In this document: piece after piece, positions 12,464 to 17,233 of the stretch | Position numbering within the stretch: the first letter of the stretch is position 1 | Layout: every line of letters starts with the position of its first letter | NCBI GenBank assembly: GCA_035542155.1 | Contig: DATKLX010000048.1 | Span: 1-17,233, forward strand | DNA: 17,233 nt | Source of the DNA: DATKLX01 sp035542155 | GTDB taxonomy: Bacteria; Chloroflexota; Anaerolineae; Anaerolineales; Anaerolineaceae | Reading direction: 5' to 3' | Made by a program: the position numbers and the translations under genes | The notes under the pieces: model-generated | What the model was told of the DNA's origin: nothing | The model's input: only the letters and a program-made list of their open reading frames with translations | Database searches by the model: none

Positions 12464-15130
12464 TTACTCGATCATAATATCAAACTCACCGGCGCGGACG
12501 GTGCGCAGCTCGTCAAGCTGGATGTCAAAGCGGGTCCGGTGGTGGATGACAGTTTGGATATAGCGGGCGCAGGCCCGAACCTCGGTGGGCAGGTCGGCGC
12601 GGGTGTGGAGAGAATGGACGGCGGCAAATTCGCGGGAGGCGAGGAGAGAGAGCGGCTTCTGAGCCAGGTCGGACAGGTCCAGGGCCTGAAAATCCCAGAG
12701 ACAGAGGGAGGCGTCGCTGTCGCCCGAGGCCATAAAGGCGCCATCGGTGGAAACCGAGAGCGAAGTGAGCCGCTTACCGCCCGTTTTGACCCTTGCGACC
12801 AGGACTTTTTCCGGCCAGCGGTAATACTGGATCTCCCCCTGGGCGAATGCAAGGACAATCAGGCCATGGCGTTCCAAAAAGTCAACACACCGGACCTCGC
12901 TCCACTCGTTGGCCAGAGGGACGCGATCCACAACGGTGCTTTGGTCGCCAATGGGAGTAAAAACAATTGCCTGACCGGTCGATCTGCCGAGAATCAGGCC
13001 TCGCGAGCCCTGGAAATAAATCGCAACCGAGGCTACCCCGTGCTGATTGGCCTGCCTCGACCGGGTCGAATAGCCGGCTTTCTTGAGGAAATTCAGATCA
13101 GGCAGGCTGATGAAGGCGACCGTACGATCCAACAGTACCGCTTCGCTGCCATCCGGGGAAACTCGCGCTGAGCGTGGCCAGAAGTGGAGGTCTTTCTGGG
13201 AAACCTGTTTGCGGGAAGAGAGGTCCCATAGATAAACCATCTCATCTTTCCCGGCTGATAAGGCGCGTTGGCTACCGACCGGCTCGAGCGCGGTGATCGA
13301 CCCGATGTGGGCGCCCAGCGGGCAAAGCCCGGCGCCATCCCAGGTATAGAGGCGGCACAGATCGGTGTTCACGGCTGCGCGCTCAGCGCAAAGCAAGATT
13401 CCACCTGGGGTGAAGGCGACTTTTCCTACGGAATGCTCGAACCCGCGGAGGACCTGTTCCACGGCAGCTTTTTGAAAATTCCACAGGACCACCCGGCGGT
13501 TGCCGGCTGCCAGTGCGATCAGCGGACGATTGGGGGAAATGGCGACGGAGTTTACCCGGGCGGAGATGTGTATTTTCGCCTGGGGAGTAACAGGAGGGGT
13601 TGTTCGCAACCATTCTGCGAGACTGCGGTCGGGGAACGTATCGACCAGGGAAGCGAGGATATCGAAGGTTTCACAGTCCGGCTGAGATTCGGGTTTCCAA
13701 CCAAACTGGCGCAGGGTGCGGATGATGCGTGCGCTCATCTGAAAAGGCACTTCCAGGCTCAGATCCCAGAGCTTTTCCCACTGCTGGTGGGATTGGAGCA
13801 TATTGACGACCGGCTCGATTTCACCCTCGCTCAGTTCGGCCAGGGTAGAATGTATTGCGCCGGTGAGGACACCCAGGAAATCGACCCGTCCCGAGCGCTG
13901 GAGCTTTCGAGTGATGCGGCTACGCAACTCTCGGTCGGCGGTTTGAAAGACGGCCTGCATGAGGCGGCGGTCGAAGTCAAGGGTTTCGTATTCATCCCAG
14001 CGCTCGAGCATAAAGTAAAACAGCGCCCGGTTTTCTGGTGTTGTGGGTACGTAGCCGGCCTGGCGGGCGATTTCAGATGCGAGTGGATCTTCTTTTTCGG
14101 CTGCCAGGCGGCAGAGGGCATCCCGGGTTTCCGGCCCGGATAGGCCAGAGAGCGCCTGGCGAACGAAAATCCGGATGCTCTCATCCGGGTCGGACCGGAC
14201 GATTTCGACAGCAGCTTCGATCTCTTCCGGCGCGCAGGCGGTTATCGGTGTAGATATTTCGCAGTGGGCTGCCGAAAGGAGACGAACCCGAGCCGGCTCG
14301 CGGGCCACGTAACCAGCAACGGTAATGACCTCACCCAGCCAACCGGTCCGTCTTTCAACCCAGGATGCGCAAAGCCGGTCGATGGCAACGGGATTCAACA
14401 ATTTCCCGACAGCTTGCCTGGCGCTGCCGCGCACGGCCGGGTCTGAGTCCACACAGGCCTGGAGCAGAGAATCCACCACATCTGCACTACCTCCGGTGAT
14501 GAATTCAGGGCGGTTGTTGACCAGGGCAGAGTATACCCTGGCAGCCGGCGGCGATTGGGCCAGGTAACGTCCTTCGCGGACTGCGTCTTCCAGCAAGGGA
14601 GTCCGGCTCTGCACCCAGAGATCGCAGAGGGCGTCGATAGCTTCCTGCTTTTCGAGCTGCGCCAGGCAGTATTCTGCCGAAGCAGCCAACTGGGCATTGT
14701 TATCCTGGCAGGCCTCAATTAAAAACGGGACGATTTCTGCAGAACCTTTGGTAACCAACTCCAGCTTTTCCAGGCGCAGGGCGCTGTACAGGCGTGCTTT
14801 TGGGGGAGCGGAGGCCACCCAATTTTTATCCAGCAGAATCTGGAGCAGATCCCGGCTGCGGGTGGCGATCCAGGCCATCCAGATTGCATCGATCGAGGGA
14901 TGAATATCGGCGCTGAGGATCGCCTCACGGGCCTCCTTTTTCACTGCCTGGTCTTTGGTGGCGACGAAGGCCAGCGCCAGCGTGTTCATGGCCTGAGCGT
15001 TTCCCTGGCTGGCGGCCTGTTTCAGGAGGCGGGCAGCTTCCAGGCGCAGCCAGCCGCCAATCACCGGGATGCGGTTGGTTAATTGCTGCTGCCATCTTTC
15101 GGTTTGTTTCTCCGCCGGGGGCTGTACCAC
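12464..15130 (-). CDS. HEAT-like repeat + WD40 propeller protein
   Basis: 888 residues from GTG 15130, 12 bp after the AAA+ gene stop; no better start exists nearby. Residues 110-364 hold three tandem units of about 85 residues, each with a start like A-R-x-Y-S-A-L, a run of acidic/Ala-rich helices, then a D-x-L-C and a G-Y or G-R-Y. A helical module at 365-510 (F-x-L/M-x-E-x-W, Y-x-x-L-D-F, L-R-x-R-I, S-G-R-x-D, S-A-R-x-x-R-x-L-R, G-W-x-P) is shared with the WD40 protein at 6865-9141. Residues 520-815 make a worn WD40 propeller (LW at 549-550 and 811-812, LWD at 634-636), and the tail R-F-D-I plus G-E-F-D-I is again shared. No signal or membrane segment is present. It is probably a large scaffold placed between the AAA+ ATPase and GrpE/Hsp70 in the operon. 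Confidence 0.9.
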   Translation of the reverse strand: MVQPPAEKQTERWQQQLTNRIPVIGGWLRLEAARLLKQAASQGNAQAMNTLALAFVATKDQAVKKEAREAILSADIHPSIDAIWMAWIATRSRDLLQILLDKNWVASAPPKARLYSALRLEKLELVTKGSAEIVPFLIEACQDNNAQLAASAEYCLAQLEKQEAIDALCDLWVQSRTPLLEDAVREGRYLAQSPPAARVYSALVNNRPEFITGGSADVVDSLLQACVDSDPAVRGSARQAVGKLLNPVAIDRLCASWVERRTGWLGEVITVAGYVAREPARVRLLSAAHCEISTPITACAPEEIEAAVEIVRSDPDESIRIFVRQALSGLSGPETRDALCRLAAEKEDPLASEIARQAGYVPTTPENRALFYFMLERWDEYETLDFDRRLMQAVFQTADRELRSRITRKLQRSGRVDFLGVLTGAIHSTLAELSEGEIEPVVNMLQSHQQWEKLWDLSLEVPFQMSARIIRTLRQFGWKPESQPDCETFDILASLVDTFPDRSLAEWLRTTPPVTPQAKIHISARVNSVAISPNRPLIALAAGNRRVVLWNFQKAAVEQVLRGFEHSVGKVAFTPGGILLCAERAAVNTDLCRLYTWDGAGLCPLGAHIGSITALEPVGSQRALSAGKDEMVYLWDLSSRKQVSQKDLHFWPRSARVSPDGSEAVLLDRTVAFISLPDLNFLKKAGYSTRSRQANQHGVASVAIYFQGSRGLILGRSTGQAIVFTPIGDQSTVVDRVPLANEWSEVRCVDFLERHGLIVLAFAQGEIQYYRWPEKVLVARVKTGGKRLTSLSVSTDGAFMASGDSDASLCLWDFQALDLSDLAQKPLSLLASREFAAVHSLHTRADLPTEVRACARYIQTVIHHRTRFDIQLDELRTVRAGEFDIMIE
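14039..14800 (-). repeat. Three tandem ~85-residue HEAT-like units inside the 888-residue protein
   Basis: The protein repeats every 84-85 residues at positions 111-195, 196-280 and 281-364 (DNA 14800-14546, 14545-14291, 14290-14039). Shared marks are the opening A-R-L/V-Y/L-S-A, an acidic step D-x-D/N before a helix, a D-A/R-L-C step and a closing Y-L/V-A or Y-V followed by prolines. The third copy is more diverged. The match is at protein level only; the DNA copies are too different to be a recent duplication. Confidence 0.7.
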
Positions 15131-15142
15131 GAGGATCTCTGC

Positions 15143-16666
15143 TTAGCGATTTTTGAGCTGGAGCTGGACAAACTGCTGTTCGGCTTCCTGGGCTTCCTGG
15201 AAAGAGGCGGACTGGGCGCGGCCTTCGCGGAGCCAGTTGCGCAGGGCTTCGATCGTCTCGCGCTGAGAGACAGACAGGGGGACCTGACGGTTCAAGGCGT
15301 TGCGAATGTCCGCGGTGTTGAACTCTCGATTTTCGTTAAAACCCACGTACATTGCATCGATGATGGCCTGCTCGATTTCCGCGCCGACATAACCCTCCGA
15401 ATTTCGCGCCAGAGGTAGAATGTCGAAATCCAGAGGGATCCGCTGGCGCTTGCGCAGGTGGACAACGAAGATTTCCTTGCGCTCTTCGAGGGAAGGCAGG
15501 TCGAGGAAAAAGATCTCGTCAAACCGGCCCTTGCGAAGCAGCTCGGGAGGCAGACTGGCGATGTCGTTGGCAGTGGCCACGACAAAGCAGGGAGCGGTCT
15601 TTTCCTGCATCCAGGTCAGGATGGTGCCAAAGACGCGGGTGCTGGTGCCGCTGTCCTGGCTGCCATGAGCGAGGGCCTTTTCCATCTCGTCAATCCAGAC
15701 GATGCAGGGCGCCACGGTCTCGGCGAGGCGCAGGGCGCGGCGGGCGCGCTCCTCGGATTCGCCGACCAGGCTGCCGAAGAGTGATCCCACGTCCAGGCGC
15801 AGAAGGGGCAGGCGCCACAGACCGCCGATCATCTTGGCGGTCAGGCTTTTACCGGTACCAGGGATGCCGATGAGGGCGATCCCTTTGGGGGCGGGAAGAC
15901 CGTAAGTACGAGCCTCCTGTGAAAATGCGCGCTCGCGCAGGCGGAGCCAGTCTTTGAGCATCCCAAGCCCACCCACATCGTTGGGGGTCTCGGTGACGGA
16001 ATAGAATTCAAGGGCTTCGCTCTCGCGGATGATCTGTTTCTTTTCCTCGGTGACCAGGTCGATGTCGCGGTCGTCGATCATGCCATCGCTGACGATTGCC
16101 TTGGCAAAGACACGCTGCGCCTGGGAGGCAGTCAACCCCAGGGCGGCCTGGACCAGTTTTTCCCGTCCGAGGGGAGTTAGGTTGATCTTGACGCCCGAGG
16201 TCTGGGTCAGACCCTGGAGGACGCTTTCCAGCTCTACGCTCGTGGGAGGTGGGAACTCCACCACCACGGTCTCATCTTTCAGCTCATCGGGCAGTTTTCC
16301 CTGGGGGGTGGTGATCAGAATTGATTTTTTGCTGAATTTGAGGCGCTGGACGACGCTGCGCAGCTTGCGCTTGATCTGCGGGTTGGACCAGGCGTCGTGA
16401 AAATCTTTCAAGACGTAGAGAATATTCCCTTCGGCTTTTTCGATTTGTTCGAGAGCGCTCAAAGGATCGCGGGCTGCGGGGGTGGCGCCGGCGGCGTTGG
16501 TCAACCATTGAAATCCATCGGCAACGTCCCAGGTGAGGCATTTGCGCTGGCTGTCCTCGCAGACCTGGCGAATGATCTGCAGGGCTCGCTCTTCTTCAGG
16601 GGTTATTAAAACGATCAGCGTAAACCTGGCTCGTAGATAAATGTCCAGTTCTTCGTTGAATTTCAT
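15143..16666 (-). CDS. AAA+ ATPase, Ycf46-like
   Basis: 507 residues, the size of cyanobacterial and plastid Ycf46. An N-terminal alpha/beta domain (1-220) begins with L-R-A-R-F-T-L-I-V-L-I-T-P-E-E-E-R-A, as in Ycf46, and ends at a linker. The AAA+ core has Walker A GIPGTGKS (267-274), Walker B IVWIDE (322-327), sensor 1 ATAND (364-368), arginine-finger candidates in RKGRFDE (378-384) and sensor 2 near G-A-E (428-430). A helical, Gln-rich tail (485-507) closes it. It is likely a ring-forming remodelling ATPase. Work on cyanobacterial Ycf46 links it, as I recall, to carbon use, but its target is unknown. The start is set by AAGGA six bases upstream of ATG 16666. It lies 23 bp after the PH/SHOCT gene and 12 bp before the HEAT/WD40 gene. 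Confidence 0.95.
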   Translation of the reverse strand: MKFNEELDIYLRARFTLIVLITPEEERALQIIRQVCEDSQRKCLTWDVADGFQWLTNAAGATPAARDPLSALEQIEKAEGNILYVLKDFHDAWSNPQIKRKLRSVVQRLKFSKKSILITTPQGKLPDELKDETVVVEFPPPTSVELESVLQGLTQTSGVKINLTPLGREKLVQAALGLTASQAQRVFAKAIVSDGMIDDRDIDLVTEEKKQIIRESEALEFYSVTETPNDVGGLGMLKDWLRLRERAFSQEARTYGLPAPKGIALIGIPGTGKSLTAKMIGGLWRLPLLRLDVGSLFGSLVGESEERARRALRLAETVAPCIVWIDEMEKALAHGSQDSGTSTRVFGTILTWMQEKTAPCFVVATANDIASLPPELLRKGRFDEIFFLDLPSLEERKEIFVVHLRKRQRIPLDFDILPLARNSEGYVGAEIEQAIIDAMYVGFNENREFNTADIRNALNRQVPLSVSQRETIEALRNWLREGRAQSASFQEAQEAEQQFVQLQLKNR

Positions 16667-16689
16667 ATGAATTCCTTGGTTAGAAATGA

Positions 16690-17233
16690 TTACAGCTTTG
16701 CGAGAAGCTCAGCTTTTTTGCGCTGGAACTCTTCGGGGGTGATGATACCCTGCTGGCGAAGGGTATCCAGGCGAGCGATGAGGGCGGGGATATCTTCCTC
16801 GGCTTCCTGGCGCATCGCACGACCGCTTTCCAGCTCTTCTTTGGCGTTTAGCATCGCAGTCTTAAACCGGATCGGATCGCCGATGGTTTGGAACAGGTTG
16901 GCGCCAAGCTCGCTGGCGGTGAGGATCTCGACGTCGCCAAAATTGAACAGCCGCCCCCAGAAGGACTGCTCCATTTTGACGTCGTTCACTTTTTCGAGCG
17001 ATGAATCGGTCACATTCTTGTTGATTACGCCAGAAATCTGGATCACACGGCGATTGGTGACGACATACTTCTTGTTATACCAGACCAGGAAATCGCGCAG
17101 AAAGCTGAGGATAGGGATAATCAGCAGGATTAAACCCAGGTAGGAAGGAATCGCAGGGTAGACCAGTATGAGCACAGCTACCCCGACAACGATCAAAATA
17201 GCCAGGAGCAGTTCAGCGATGACCGCCCGAAGC
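16690..17233 (-). CDS. PH (bPH2) and SHOCT domain membrane protein, N-terminus beyond window
   Basis: 180 residues are visible. The frame is open to the window edge with no stop, so the TTG at 17196 is not the true start. The visible part opens with one long hydrophobic stretch or a hairpin (L-L-L-A-I-L-I-V-V-G and then L-G-L-I-L-L-I-I-P), followed by a bacterial PH domain: Y-V-V-T-N-R-R-V-I, V-N-D-V-K-M-E-Q, G-R-L-F-N-F-G-D-V-E-I. A charged helix leads to a C-terminal SHOCT domain (L-x-x-L-R-Q-Q-G-I-I-T-P-E-E-F, last 35 residues). Such proteins sit in the membrane with the PH and SHOCT parts inside; SHOCT is thought to mediate oligomerisation. Being first in the visible part of the operon, it could be the membrane anchor of the machinery, which is inference. 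Confidence 0.88.
   Translation of the reverse strand, partial: LRAVIAELLLAILIVVGVAVLILVYPAIPSYLGLILLIIPILSFLRDFLVWYNKKYVVTNRRVIQISGVINKNVTDSSLEKVNDVKMEQSFWGRLFNFGDVEILTASELGANLFQTIGDPIRFKTAMLNAKEELESGRAMRQEAEEDIPALIARLDTLRQQGIITPEEFQRKKAELLAKL

Noticed and set aside
1..17233. tRNA, rRNA, CRISPR array, insertion sequence, riboswitch or phage genes
   Set aside because: I saw no cloverleaf-like segment, regularly spaced direct repeats, transposase or integrase motif, or terminal inverted repeats. The leaders are short or AT-rich without a recognisable aptamer.

Overview
The window looks like a piece of a Chloroflexota-type bacterium (Anaerolineae-like), though the phylum is my inference and not proven by any marker gene. 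The reasons are the moderately high GC content, the mix of a Ser/Thr kinase, an FHA-ABC fusion, lipoproteins with the PF03640 'secreted repeat', WD40 and HEAT-like proteins, and the presence of Ycf35- and Ycf46-type genes without any photosynthesis gene. Every convincing gene lies on the minus strand, so transcription runs from the right end of the window to the left. Coding density is very high. There are only two gaps over 100 bp, at 5139-5367 and 6658-6864, and both carry recognisable promoter or terminator signals.

Region A (17233 to 6865) is a compact nine-gene block with gaps of 4-24 bp or short overlaps, so it is very likely one operon. In order of transcription it encodes a PH/SHOCT membrane protein (cut by the window edge), a Ycf46-like AAA+ ATPase, a HEAT-like/WD40 protein, a GrpE-like exchange factor, a lidless Hsp70-like ATPase, a DUF1257 (Ycf35-like) protein, a DUF2997 small protein, an NrdG-like radical SAM enzyme and a second WD40 protein. 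The two WD40 proteins are homologous over a middle helical module and a short C-terminal tail as well as the propeller. This block is the best candidate for an undescribed system. It combines two ATP-driven protein-remodelling machines (AAA+ and Hsp70/GrpE), a radical SAM enzyme, two small DUF proteins and two large scaffold-like propeller proteins.

Region B (6788 to 5244) is a monocistronic unit with its own promoter and a clear intrinsic terminator. It encodes a lipoprotein with two DUF7282-like domains and a C-terminal PF03640 domain.

Region C (5199 to 1) is a second operon with a strong sigma70-type promoter. It encodes an ABCG-like exporter with three N-terminal FHA domains fused to the ATPase and permease, then a lipoprotein with a jelly-roll-like domain, then a Ser/Thr protein kinase whose C-terminus runs out of the window. 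The kinase could phosphorylate partners that the FHA domains read. The exporter and the neighbouring lipoprotein both carry an inserted proline-rich plus coiled-coil segment predicted to be outside the membrane, which suggests that they touch each other.
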